Shown one piece after another: positions 24,605 through 32,224 of a DNA stretch of 64,000 nucleotides. The position numbers and the translations under genes were made by a program. Each line of letters opens with the position of its first letter. The stretch's first letter is position 1. Location of the stretch: contig JAEZIN010000002.1 in assembly GCA_023436585.1 (NCBI GenBank), positions 316,903 through 380,902 of the forward strand. Direction: 5' to 3'. The notes under the pieces were generated by a model that saw only the letters and a list, made by a program, of their open reading frames with translations, searched no databases and was not told where the DNA came from. The stretch is from Bacillota bacterium. Lineage in GTDB: Bacteria > Bacillota > Clostridia > Christensenellales > Aristaeellaceae.

Positions 24605-25513
24605 ATGAAGAAACTGTTCGCCCTGGTACTCGCCCTTGTGCTGGTAGCCGGCCTGTGCATCGGCACTGCCGCCGCCGAGGAAAAGAAGCTGGTGTACCTG
24701 ATCACCATGGACCGCATGGACCAGCATTGGGTCTCGGTTGACAAAGGCGCCGCCGACATGGCCAAAGCGCTGGGCCTGGACTACAAGTGGGACGCGCCCG
24801 ACAAGAAGGACAACGCCAAGCAGATCGAAGCCCTGAACAACGCGGTTGCCGACGGCGCCGACCTGGTTCTGCTGGCCGCCAACGATCCCACCGCCATCTC
24901 CATGACGGTCAAGACCATCAAGGAAGCCGGCGTGAAGGTCATCTATGTGGACTCCCCCGCCGACGAAGCCGCCATCGCTACCCTGTCCACCGACAACTAC
25001 AACGCCGGTAAGCTGGCCGCCCAGACCATGCTGGGTGAATTCGCCGCGGCCGGCACCGTAACCGGCAAGATCGGCATCATCAGCGTGAACACCGCCACCA
25101 ACTCCACCGTGATGCGTGAAAAGGGCTTCCGCGATGTGATCACCGCCGACGGCCGCTTCACCCTGCTGGAAACCGAGTACAAAGACGGCGACGCCGCCGC
25201 TTCCCAGGAAGCCGCCACCAACTTCATCAATGGCAACGCGGACCTGGTTGGCCTCTTCGGCGCCAATGAAGGCTCCACCGTAGGCGTAGGCAATGCCATC
25301 AAGGCCGCCGGCTTAAAGGTCATCGGCATCGGCTTTGACAAGTCCGACGCCATCATGGGCCTGTTGAAAGACGGCAGCCTGAAGGCCGCCATGGCTCAAA
25401 ACCCCTACACCATGGGCTACCTGGGCATGGCCCAGGCGTATGCCGCCATCAACGGCCTGAGCACCGGCCCCTCCGTCATCGACACCGGCGTCAGCGTGCT
25501 GCGCGGCGAGTGA
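24605..25513 (+). CDS. Sugar ABC substrate-binding protein, RbsB-like
   Basis: 302 aa with RBS AAAGGAGG. Residues 1-24 form a signal peptide (cleavage likely after GTAAA). A cysteine in VAGLC is not in a proper lipobox. The mature domain is the type I binding-protein fold of the ribose/galactose class (TMDRMDQHWVSVDKGA, VLLAANDPTAIS, IGIGFDKSDAI). As the last gene of the operon it is preceded by a hairpin and its own strong RBS, consistent with higher expression than the membrane components. Ligand unknown. Confidence 0.9.
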   Translation: MKKLFALVLALVLVAGLCIGTAAAEEKKLVYLITMDRMDQHWVSVDKGAADMAKALGLDYKWDAPDKKDNAKQIEALNNAVADGADLVLLAANDPTAISMTVKTIKEAGVKVIYVDSPADEAAIATLSTDNYNAGKLAAQTMLGEFAAAGTVTGKIGIISVNTATNSTVMREKGFRDVITADGRFTLLETEYKDGDAAASQEAATNFINGNADLVGLFGANEGSTVGVGNAIKAAGLKVIGIGFDKSDAIMGLLKDGSLKAAMAQNPYTMGYLGMAQAYAAINGLSTGPSVIDTGVSVLRGE

Positions 25514-25538
25514 CAACGGCTTCTCTCTCCCTCCAAAA

Positions 25539-25573
25539 GGGCCCCGGCGTGATTCCGCCGGGGCCTTATTCAT
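25539..25573 (+). terminator. Terminator of the RbsABC-like operon
   Basis: The stem GGCCCCGGCG/CGCCGGGGCC with a short loop is followed by TTATT. Confidence 0.8.
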
Positions 25574-25603
25574 TGATAATGCCGGATCATGATGATAATC
25601 AAA

Positions 25604-25702
25604 CCCCGCAAGCTGTCATCCTGAGGAGCGATAGCGACGAAGGATCTTGGCAAAGTGAAAGCCTAAGACCCTTCGCTTCGCTCAGGATGACATGCTGCGG
25701 GG
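25604..25702. repeat. Palindromic repeat of the TGTCATCCTGAG type
   Basis: 99 bp with near-perfect ends: CCCCGCA (25604) and TGTCATCCTGAG (25614) pair with CTCAGGATGACA (25681) and TGCGGGG (25696). The interior arms carry GAAGGATCTT and AAGACCCTTCG. A repeat with this core (TGTCATCCTGAGCG...GAAGGATCT) is known from many unrelated bacterial genomes. No gene is visible here. Confidence 0.75.
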
Positions 25703-25752
25703 TTGGTTTTGTTTTCAGATATATTTGCTTAGCGCGATAAAACGCTATTCGC

Positions 25753-26016
25753 TTACCCTTCCATTGCCTGCTTCAATACATGCTCCACTTTTTCCTTGGT
25801 GGCCACGCCCTCATGCAGCTTCACGCCGTCCACATAAAAGGTGGGCACGAGATAGTAGTCAAACTTGTTGGCGATGTCGGGCTGCTTGCGCTCGTCGATG
25901 ACCTTCATGGGGATCTTTTTGTACTCGGGATGCTCCGCCATCAGTTCATCCAGCCATTTCTGCGCCTTGATGCAATAGGGGCATACATCCATCATAAAGA
26001 ACGTGATTTCCTTCAT
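25753..26016 (-). CDS. Glutaredoxin-like thiol-disulfide protein
   Basis: 87 aa from ATG 26016 (GGAGG upstream; an in-frame TTG at 26022 is less likely). It is a thioredoxin-fold protein with CPYC near residue 12, the cis-proline VPTFYVDG and the final helix KEKVEHVLKQA. CPYC is the classic glutaredoxin active site, though the rest resembles small Clostridial thioredoxin-like proteins. It is the last gene of a three-gene operon 13 bp after the ABC-F gene. It is probably a dithiol reductant; partner unknown. Confidence 0.82.
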   Translation of the reverse strand: MKEITFFMMDVCPYCIKAQKWLDELMAEHPEYKKIPMKVIDERKQPDIANKFDYYLVPTFYVDGVKLHEGVATKEKVEHVLKQAMEG

Positions 26017-26029
26017 AGCCAAATCCTCC

Positions 26030-27967
26030 TTAACCGTTTGCTTCCAGCATGTCGGTAAGTTCCTTCAACGTTTTGTCGGCTTCCTCCCACTCGTCAAACA
26101 GGGCGGATACCTTCTCCTGCGCTTTTTGATATTCCCTGGCGGCCTGGGCCGCCTTCTCGGGATCCTTAAACGTTTCGGGCAGCGCCATCAGCGTTTCCAG
26201 GTCGGCCATAAACTGCTCCAGATTGGCGATTTCCTTTTCCTTGGCCTCCGCCCGCTCCTGGGCCTCCCTTAAGCGCTCCTTCTCCTGGCGCGTGCGCTTC
26301 TTTTCCTTGTCCAGCTCGGTACGCGTCTTTTGGGGCGCATCCGCTTCCGGCGCGTCCCCACGCTGCGTCCTTTGCAGGTAGTCGTCGTAGTTGCCGGCGT
26401 ATTCCTTCAGGCCATCCATCCCCAGTACCGCCACCTTGTTGGCAAAGCGGTTGATGAAGTACCGGTCGTGGGAGATGGCCAGGATGGTGCCGGGATAATC
26501 GGAAAGCGCCTGCTCTAAAACCTCCCGGCTGTCCATGTCCAAATGGTTGGTGGGCTCGTCCATCAAAAGGAGGTTGTCCTTGTTGAGCATCAGCTTCGTC
26601 AGCGCCACACGGCCCTTTTCGCCGCCGGAGAGGGTGGATATGGGCATGAACACGTCATCGCCCGAGAACAGAAACAAACCAAGGGCGCCGCGCACCTCGT
26701 ACTGCTCCAGACGCCGAAAATCGTCCCACACCTCGTTAAGCACCGATTTCTCGGGATGCAGCGACGACTGGTGCTGGTCGTAATAGCCCATGTCCACATT
26801 AGCGCCCAGCCGCACCGTGCCCTCATCGGGAGGCATATCCCCTGTCAGGCAGCGGAAGAGGGTGGATTTGCCCGCGCCGTTGGGCCCGATGAGCGCAATC
26901 CTGTCCCCGGCCCGCATATGCAGGTTCAGGTGCTCAAACAGCGTCCTTTCCCCAAAGCTTTTTTTCAGGTCCTTCACCATCAGCACATCGTCCCCAGTGC
27001 GGCGGCGTACCTGAAAGGAAAAGCGCACCTGGTTTTCTTCCTCGGGCCTTTGCAGCCGCTCCAGCTTGTTCAGCTTTTTCTCGCGGCTTTCGGCGGCGCG
27101 GATGGACTTTTCCCGGTTGAAGCTGCGGAAGCGGGCAATGATGGCCTCCTGCCGCGCGATTTCCTTCTGCTGCAAATCGAAGGCCCGCTGCCTGCTTTCA
27201 AACCGCTCGGCCCGCTGCTCCATGTAGCGGCTGTAATTCCCATCGTACTGCTCCACCGTGCCCAGCAAAAGTTCGGCCATGCAGTCGCACACGTGGTCCA
27301 GAAAGTACCGGTCGTGGGAGATGATCAGTACCGTGCCCCGGTACTGGGAAAGATAGTCCTCCAGCCAGTTTAAAGCCTGCAGGTCCAGGTGGTTGGTAGG
27401 CTCGTCCAGCAGCAACAGATCCGGCTTTTGCAATAGCAGCCTGGCCAGACAAAGCCTGGTTCGCTCGCCGCCGCTTAACTGTTCTGATAATTGATCGTGC
27501 TGCGCCTTTGTAAAACCCAACCCTGCCAGTACGCCCTGGATGGCGCTCTGCCAGGCGTAGCCGTCCTGGCGCTCAAAGGCTTCCGTCAGCGCCGCGTACT
27601 CGCCCCCCAGCCGGCGCAAATCCTCCGGCTGCTGGGCTTTTGCCATGCGCTCCTCCAGCTCCCGCATTTTCGCTTCCATTTCCTGAAGCGGGGCAAATAC
27701 CGCCTCCAGCTCCTGCCGGACGGTCAGCCCTTCGGTCACCATTCCCTGCTGGGCCAGGTATCCCAGCTTCAGCCCGCGGCTTAGGCTCATGGTGCCCGCG
27801 TCGTATGTTTCCAGCCCTGCGATGATGCGCATAAGCGTCGTCTTCCCGCATCCGTTGACACCGACCAGGCCAAGCCGCCGGCCGGATTGCAGGGTAAGCG
27901 AAACATCCTTGAGCACAGCGTTTGCACCAAAGGATTTTTGTATGTGCTGCAGGGAAAGAATAATCAT
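26030..27967 (-). CDS. ABC-F family ATPase, YdiF/Uup-like housekeeping type
   Basis: 645 aa. There are two ABC domains without membrane helices: GVNGCGKTTL, LSGGERTRLCLARLLL and LLLLDEPTNHLD in the first, then GPNGAGKSTL, LSGGEKGRVALTKLML and LLLMDEPTNHLD in the second. The charged interdomain linker spans about 235-310. A C-terminal coiled coil rich in Glu/Lys/Arg occupies about 545-640, the mark of the Uup/YdiF group. Members act on the ribosome or on branched DNA; this one is unlikely to be a dedicated resistance determinant. It lies between DUF6483 and the glutaredoxin-like gene. Confidence 0.9.
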   Translation of the reverse strand: MIILSLQHIQKSFGANAVLKDVSLTLQSGRRLGLVGVNGCGKTTLMRIIAGLETYDAGTMSLSRGLKLGYLAQQGMVTEGLTVRQELEAVFAPLQEMEAKMRELEERMAKAQQPEDLRRLGGEYAALTEAFERQDGYAWQSAIQGVLAGLGFTKAQHDQLSEQLSGGERTRLCLARLLLQKPDLLLLDEPTNHLDLQALNWLEDYLSQYRGTVLIISHDRYFLDHVCDCMAELLLGTVEQYDGNYSRYMEQRAERFESRQRAFDLQQKEIARQEAIIARFRSFNREKSIRAAESREKKLNKLERLQRPEEENQVRFSFQVRRRTGDDVLMVKDLKKSFGERTLFEHLNLHMRAGDRIALIGPNGAGKSTLFRCLTGDMPPDEGTVRLGANVDMGYYDQHQSSLHPEKSVLNEVWDDFRRLEQYEVRGALGLFLFSGDDVFMPISTLSGGEKGRVALTKLMLNKDNLLLMDEPTNHLDMDSREVLEQALSDYPGTILAISHDRYFINRFANKVAVLGMDGLKEYAGNYDDYLQRTQRGDAPEADAPQKTRTELDKEKKRTRQEKERLREAQERAEAKEKEIANLEQFMADLETLMALPETFKDPEKAAQAAREYQKAQEKVSALFDEWEEADKTLKELTDMLEANG

Positions 27968-27980
27968 GCGCGGGCTCCGA

Positions 27981-28622
27981 TCATGTAGTGTAAAGTGCGC
28001 TTGCGCGCTTTTTCAAAGTGTCCAGGCTCTCCATAACCTCAGGGTAAGGGAGCCCGCCCGCTTCCAGGCGGGTCTTGGGCACGGTAAGGCAGCCTTCCAG
28101 CAATGCCTGCCCATCCCTAATAAGCTGCGGGTACTCCTCCAAAGATGCCTCCTCCAGCGCCTGATAGAGCTGGTCTTCCCCCAGGCCAAACTGCTCCGCC
28201 TGCATAAAGAACGCGGCGGCATCCATCCGGTCCCTGGGCGTAAACAGCATCCAGGCATCATGAAGGCAGGCTTTCAGCCGCTCGCAGCGCAGCTCGCAAA
28301 GCAGGCTTTCCTCCCGGAGGGACAAAAGAAGCCGGGCGCTTCTGTACAAAAGCTGTTCTCTTGCCTCCTCAGACAGGGATGTCTGCATGGCCTGTATGTA
28401 CAGGATCTCCGCCATCATCAAGCGGGGCTGCGGCGCCAGAAGCCCGATGATGCTCTCCACGCTCAGCTTCCTGGCGGCATCAACATCCATGCCGCAATGC
28501 TCCCGGCAGGCGTCGTCCAAAAGGCGCAGCCGCTGCAGATCGTCCAGCATCTCCCCGATGCGGCGCATGAAATCGCCCATCATCTCGATCATGCGCAGTA
28601 CATAATCCTTCTGAAAGAACAT
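27981..28622 (-). CDS. DUF6483-like helical protein
   Basis: 213 aa from ATG 28622 (GGAGG upstream, and a TATAAT promoter at 28659-28687); the longer frame would run through the promoter. The start MFFQKDYVLRMIEMMGDFMRRI is the hallmark of a Clostridial family of all-helical, TPR-like proteins of unknown function. It contains many Leu/Ala-rich helices and no catalytic motif. It is the first gene of the DUF6483/ABC-F/glutaredoxin operon. Confidence 0.7.
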   Translation of the reverse strand: MFFQKDYVLRMIEMMGDFMRRIGEMLDDLQRLRLLDDACREHCGMDVDAARKLSVESIIGLLAPQPRLMMAEILYIQAMQTSLSEEAREQLLYRSARLLLSLREESLLCELRCERLKACLHDAWMLFTPRDRMDAAAFFMQAEQFGLGEDQLYQALEEASLEEYPQLIRDGQALLEGCLTVPKTRLEAGGLPYPEVMESLDTLKKRASALYTT

Positions 28623-28658
28623 AATCCGGCCTCCATCCCAAAGGTAGGGCACATGAAT

Positions 28659-28687
28659 ATTATACCGGAGTCGCACAGCCTTTACAA
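28659..28687 (-). promoter_or_regulatory. Promoter of the DUF6483/ABC-F operon
   Basis: Minus strand: TTGTAA (28687-28682), a 17-bp spacer, and a perfect TATAAT (28664-28659). Confidence 0.75.
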
Positions 28688-28704
28688 GACAGGAAAAACC
28701 AGGG

Positions 28705-28733
28705 TTGCCACGGAATGGGCGCAATTGTATAAT
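28705..28733 (+). promoter_or_regulatory. Promoter of the AAA ATPase/DUF4435 pair
   Basis: TTGCCA (28705-28710), a 17-bp spacer, and a perfect TATAAT (28728-28733). The expected transcript starts within about 20 nt of the ATG at 28757. It is back-to-back with the DUF6483 promoter. Confidence 0.8.
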
Positions 28734-28756
28734 GAAGCTGAACGGAGGCGGCCGCC

Positions 28757-29647
28757 ATGCGGATAACGAACGTATATCTCAAAAACATCGGGCCCTTTTC
28801 AAGGCGGAAGGAGCTATTCTGCCTGCAAACGGACGATGACAGGGTATTGATTACAGGCATCAGCGGGAGCGGAAAAAGCACTGCTTTATGGGCCATGGCT
28901 TCCCTGTGGCGCCTGCTGGGCGAAAAGCCGCAGGACGGCGAAGAGGGTCCCGAGGGCGATTTAGCCATGTACATGACCGGCCTGCCGCAGGGGGATGTGC
29001 TGGTGGGCTGGTCATTAGACCCCGCCTTCAAGAAGGAGATGGCCAAGCGCCATCCCGGCGCCACACCGCTGTTTGCGGATAAGAATACGCCGGATGCGCT
29101 CCGCGGCAAGCTCACGGGGGACATGCCCAATTTGATCCTGCTGGACGCTGACTTTCATTTTGCACGGCAGGAAAAGGATTTTGAAAACGCCTGGTTCCTG
29201 ACCGACGATGATGTGAAGGATGATTGGCCCCAGGCCCTTTCCCGCCTGAACAAGGATGACCGGCCCTGTGCCGGGGAGGTGATCAAGGCCGTCAACCGCC
29301 TGCTGGTGGATAAAAGCCTGGCAATCGACCCAAACGGCGGGGTGCAGGTTCTTTTAAGCGGCGACCAGCGCCACGGCCCGCATCAGCTTTCCATGGGCGA
29401 GAGGCATATGGCCGTGCTTTGCTTTTGCGCCGCCTGCTGCTTAAAGCCCGGCGGAGTGCTTTTGCTGGATGAGCCGGCCGTGCACCTGCACCCCAGCCAG
29501 GTAATCGGCCTGCTTTCCACCCTGGAAGGCTTTTGCCGCAAGGCGGGCGGACAGATGCTGCTGGTGTCCCACAACCCGGCCATATGGCACAGGTACGGGG
29601 AGCTGGGCCTGACCGTGGAGCTGGAGGTAGGCCATGGCGATCAGTGA
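28757..29647 (+). CDS. AAA/ABC-type ATPase of the OLD/AriA class, first gene of a two-gene cassette
   Basis: 296 aa. The N-terminus MRITNVYLKNIGPFS is the usual start of SMC/OLD-like ATPases. Walker A is ITGISGSGKST (residues 32-42), a signature-like LSMGERHM lies at 211-218, Walker B is GGVLLLDEPAVHLHP (232-246), and LVSHNP (269-274) carries the switch histidine. No TOPRIM domain is fused. The next gene overlaps by 14 nt and encodes a DUF4435 (TOPRIM-like) protein. This is the gene pair of PARIS defence systems (AriA ATPase plus AriB DUF4435), in which the ATPase senses a phage protein and releases a toxic nuclease. Assignment to PARIS is inference from pairing and domains. Confidence 0.8.
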   Translation: MRITNVYLKNIGPFSRRKELFCLQTDDDRVLITGISGSGKSTALWAMASLWRLLGEKPQDGEEGPEGDLAMYMTGLPQGDVLVGWSLDPAFKKEMAKRHPGATPLFADKNTPDALRGKLTGDMPNLILLDADFHFARQEKDFENAWFLTDDDVKDDWPQALSRLNKDDRPCAGEVIKAVNRLLVDKSLAIDPNGGVQVLLSGDQRHGPHQLSMGERHMAVLCFCAACCLKPGGVLLLDEPAVHLHPSQVIGLLSTLEGFCRKAGGQMLLVSHNPAIWHRYGELGLTVELEVGHGDQ

Positions 29648-30431
29648 CAGGCCATACGATCTTATCCTTCGGGAGGCGGCGGCCACGCCCAACAAGCGCG
29701 TACTGCTGGTGGAAGGCACGGGAGATGTATCCTTCCTGACCCAGATGCTGGATAAGCCGCCGCTTAGGGATGAAAACATATTCGCGGACTGGGTCATTAC
29801 TCCGGCTGGCGGCAAGGATGCCGTGCTGCGCCTTTTAAAGGAGCGGCCCGGCCTGCACGCCATGGTGGACAGGGATGCCTGGAACGATCAGGAATGCACA
29901 AACATGGAAAGGATGCATCGCAACCTGCACATACTGCCCCGTTTCTGCATTGAAAACTACCTGATCTGCCCCGAGGAGCTTTCCCAAGCGCTGCCCGGCT
30001 TTGCACAGCTTGAACCGGTCATTGAAAGGGATATCCCCCAGGCCGTGCGGCACGGATGCCTATGGCGCGCCGCCCAGCCACTGTATGAGGAGCTTTTGCA
30101 GGCAGGCTTCAACCGGGCGCTGCTGCGCTATCCCCCGCCCGATGAAGAAGAAACGCGGTCTCTTCTTGCAGGCTGGCAGCACCTTTTAAGCCCTGAAAAT
30201 GTGCATCAAAGAATGGAGGAGCATTTTCGGCAGGTAAAAGGCGCAAGCCAGCAAACGCTGCTGCGCAGGTATGTACACGGCAAGGTCTTCTGGCGCGGCT
30301 GCGTCGAAAACCTGGCCGCCAGGTTCTTCCCAGGCCGAAAGAGTGAAGAACTCAAGCGGGAGGTATACCGCCGCCTGACCCTTCCCATGGACCTTCACGA
30401 TTTTTTGCGGGCCATCTTCCTGGCCGGTTAG
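29634..30431 (+). CDS. DUF4435 / TOPRIM-like protein, candidate AriB-type effector
   Basis: 265 aa starting inside the ATPase gene. The N-terminal half matches DUF4435: VLLVEGTGD with the TOPRIM glutamate (E27), the acidic MVDRD (D79, D81) and the family motif FCIENYLICPEEL (105-117). The C-terminal half is helical and Arg/Leu-rich, without a recognised domain. In PARIS the DUF4435 protein is the toxic nuclease held inactive by the ATPase. TOPRIM acidic residues are present, so nuclease activity is plausible. The neighbours (mscL, ABC-F) are housekeeping, so there is no larger defence island in view. Confidence 0.78.
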   Translation: MAISDRPYDLILREAAATPNKRVLLVEGTGDVSFLTQMLDKPPLRDENIFADWVITPAGGKDAVLRLLKERPGLHAMVDRDAWNDQECTNMERMHRNLHILPRFCIENYLICPEELSQALPGFAQLEPVIERDIPQAVRHGCLWRAAQPLYEELLQAGFNRALLRYPPPDEEETRSLLAGWQHLLSPENVHQRMEEHFRQVKGASQQTLLRRYVHGKVFWRGCVENLAARFFPGRKSEELKREVYRRLTLPMDLHDFLRAIFLAG

Positions 30432-30479
30432 CGGCAGGGAAGCAAAAAGATACCAATGATAATAAAGGAGGTACAAATC

Positions 30480-30896
30480 ATGAAACAGTTTTTCAAGGAT
30501 TTCAAGGCGTTCGCTCTCAAGGGCAATGTGCTGGACCTGGCGGTAGGCGTCATCATCGGCGCGGCTTTCGGCAAAATTGTGACTTCCCTGGTGAATGACA
30601 TCCTCATGCCCCTGATCGGTCTGATCGTAGGCAATGTGAACCTTTCCGAAGCATCCATAGAACTCAGCGCCGCAGAAGGTGCGGGCAGGCTGAACTACGG
30701 CATGTTTTTGCAGACCGTCATTGATTTTCTGTTGATGGCGCTGTGCGTGTTCCTGTTTGTTAAACTCATAGCCAGGTTTTCCTTGAAGAAGAAGGAGGAG
30801 GCAAAGCCCGCTCCTGCCCAGCGCCTATGTACCTTTTGCATGCAGCCGGTGCACGAACATGCCACCCGCTGCCCCCATTGCACAAGCCAGCTGTAA
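30480..30896 (+). CDS. mscL: Large-conductance mechanosensitive channel with C-terminal zinc ribbon
   Basis: 138 aa from ATG 30480 (AAAGGAGG). It has the typical MscL start KQFFKDFKAFALKGNVLDLAVGVIIGAAFGKIV, with the first pore helix at about 18-45 and the second at about 77-100. The C-terminal cytoplasmic part carries CTFC and CPHC, a zinc-ribbon-like pair in about the last 24 residues. The channel relieves turgor on osmotic downshock. The zinc ribbon is an addition seen in some Bacillota; its role is unknown. Confidence 0.92.
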   Translation: MKQFFKDFKAFALKGNVLDLAVGVIIGAAFGKIVTSLVNDILMPLIGLIVGNVNLSEASIELSAAEGAGRLNYGMFLQTVIDFLLMALCVFLFVKLIARFSLKKKEEAKPAPAQRLCTFCMQPVHEHATRCPHCTSQL

Positions 30897-30918
30897 CCCC
30901 ATGCCATGACCATACGCT

Positions 30919-30950
30919 AAGCGGGAGGGGATGTACATCCCCTCCCGCTT
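30919..30950. terminator. Bidirectional terminator
   Basis: A perfect 14-bp stem (AAGCGGGAGGGGAT/ATCCCCTCCCGCTT) with a 4-nt loop between the convergent mscL and the low-complexity gene. Confidence 0.85.
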
Positions 30951-30996
30951 GTCTTGTCATGTGTACATTTGTTATAGGCCTATGAGGCATATCGCC

Positions 30997-31920
30997 TTAA
31001 TCACAGCGGTCGCAATGGTCGCGGTGATCGCGATGTTCAGGGTGGGGTGGGAAATATCCGCGTTTCTTGCAGGGATCCTTGCGAAGCAAGGGGCAGGGCT
31101 TCTCGGGCGGTTTGGGGCACTCGGGACACTTGGGGCATTTGGGACACGGCCGGGGTTTGGGGCAGGGGTGGGGCTTGGGCGGGCAGGGATGGTGACACCT
31201 GTCATCGATGCCGCCATGGCGGAATCCCATGGCGTCTGCCGTTTCCATCTCCTTAGGCTCTCTCCAGCCGTTTGTTTCGGGGGCTCTCCACCCTTCCTGT
31301 TCAGGCGCCGCCCAGTTGTTTTCCCTCTGGGAAATCTGGGCAGCAGTTTGAGGCGGTATCCAGCTATTCTGCTGCGGCGGAGCCTGCTCGCCTGCCTGGG
31401 GGGCTGCCCACGTGTTCTGCTGAACAGGGCCCTGGCTGTTGCTCTGTGGAGCGTCCCAGGGATTTTGTTGAACAGGGGCCTGGCTGGCGGCCTGGGGAGG
31501 TGTCCAGCCATAGAACTGCGCCGTCGTCTGGCTATACTGCTGCGCATAGTCCTGACTGTTTTGCTGAGCGGATTGCTGTTCTTTTATCTGGCCGTAGACC
31601 CAGCCGGTTTGCTGGCTGTATACCCAGCCGTCTTGCCCGATTGGTTCCTGCTCATAATTCTGTTGCATTGCCTGGCTCTCGGCCTGGCCGAAAGCCCAGC
31701 TGGAACCGAATCCGGAAGCCCGGGGAGGCTCCTGTGCTGATCCTCCCTGCGGTTCATATGCGGATTCATAACGGTGCCCATTACCTGATTCATCATGAAG
31801 CTTGGTACAAAAGGCACGGCAAAATGCTTCGCGGTAATCTTTCCACGGGTCCGGGCAATGCCCGCACCCGGGCTCGCGGCATGGGTGTTGCGGATACGGA
31901 TATCTATCATTGGCAGCCAC
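30997..31920 (-). CDS. Low-complexity Gln/Pro/Trp-rich protein with Cys-Pro repeats
   Basis: 307 aa from GTG 31920, with GGAGG 8 nt upstream. The N-terminus is Cys-rich (HPCREPGCGHCPDPW). The middle (about 85-215) is built from imperfect repeats of the type QAPVQQNPWDAPQ, rich in Gln, Pro, Ala and one Trp per unit. The C-terminus has KCPKCPECPKPPEKPCP followed by His/Asp/Arg (HRDHRDHCDRCD). There is no signal peptide or membrane helix. The composition recalls spore-coat or adhesive matrix proteins, or a disordered scaffold with metal- or disulfide-forming ends. The family is not recognised. The opposite strand is open by composition only. Confidence 0.65.
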   Translation of the reverse strand: MAANDRYPYPQHPCREPGCGHCPDPWKDYREAFCRAFCTKLHDESGNGHRYESAYEPQGGSAQEPPRASGFGSSWAFGQAESQAMQQNYEQEPIGQDGWVYSQQTGWVYGQIKEQQSAQQNSQDYAQQYSQTTAQFYGWTPPQAASQAPVQQNPWDAPQSNSQGPVQQNTWAAPQAGEQAPPQQNSWIPPQTAAQISQRENNWAAPEQEGWRAPETNGWREPKEMETADAMGFRHGGIDDRCHHPCPPKPHPCPKPRPCPKCPKCPECPKPPEKPCPLLRKDPCKKRGYFPPHPEHRDHRDHCDRCD

Positions 31921-31999
31921 TGATTATTCCTCCAATAGTAAAATGGGACCCGCTTTAGTATATGCATGTGGCCAAAGAGGGGGAAACCTTTATGAAAGC

Positions 32000-32044
32000 C
32001 GCTTCCCCGGCATATATTCAGTGAATCTTTGGAAGCGTATATGC
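32000..32044. other. Interleaved inverted repeats in a 304-bp intergenic region
   Basis: CGCTTCC (32000-32006) pairs with GGAAGCG (32031-32037) and GCATATA (32010-32016) with TATATGC (32038-32044), giving a-b-a'-b' order compatible with a pseudoknot or overlapping operators. Apart from this and the promoter at 32166, I see nothing in 31921-32224. Confidence 0.35.
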
Positions 32045-32165
32045 AATGAATCTACTCCTTTCGCCGATACATACGGCTGATGCATGGAACCACGGGCTGT
32101 CCGCCGGGACTGGAAGCGTGCCAAAAACATCCAGGTGTGTACTTTCTATTTTCCCATCTGACACA

Positions 32166-32194
32166 TTGCGAAAGTACGTTCGCCGTGCTACACT
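32166..32194 (+). promoter_or_regulatory. Promoter of the DUF362-uvrA unit
   Basis: TTGCGA (32166-32171), a 17-bp spacer, and TACACT (32189-32194), 30 nt before the start codon with RBS CAGGAGG. Confidence 0.7.
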
Positions 32195-32224
32195 ATTCTG
32201 GTATGAATTTTCAGGAGGAACGGT

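Noticed and set aside
30931..31740. Plus-strand hydrophobic Gly/Leu-rich frame opposite the low-complexity gene
   Set aside because: Its composition is the mirror of the Gln/Pro repeats; it starts inside a terminator and has no RBS.
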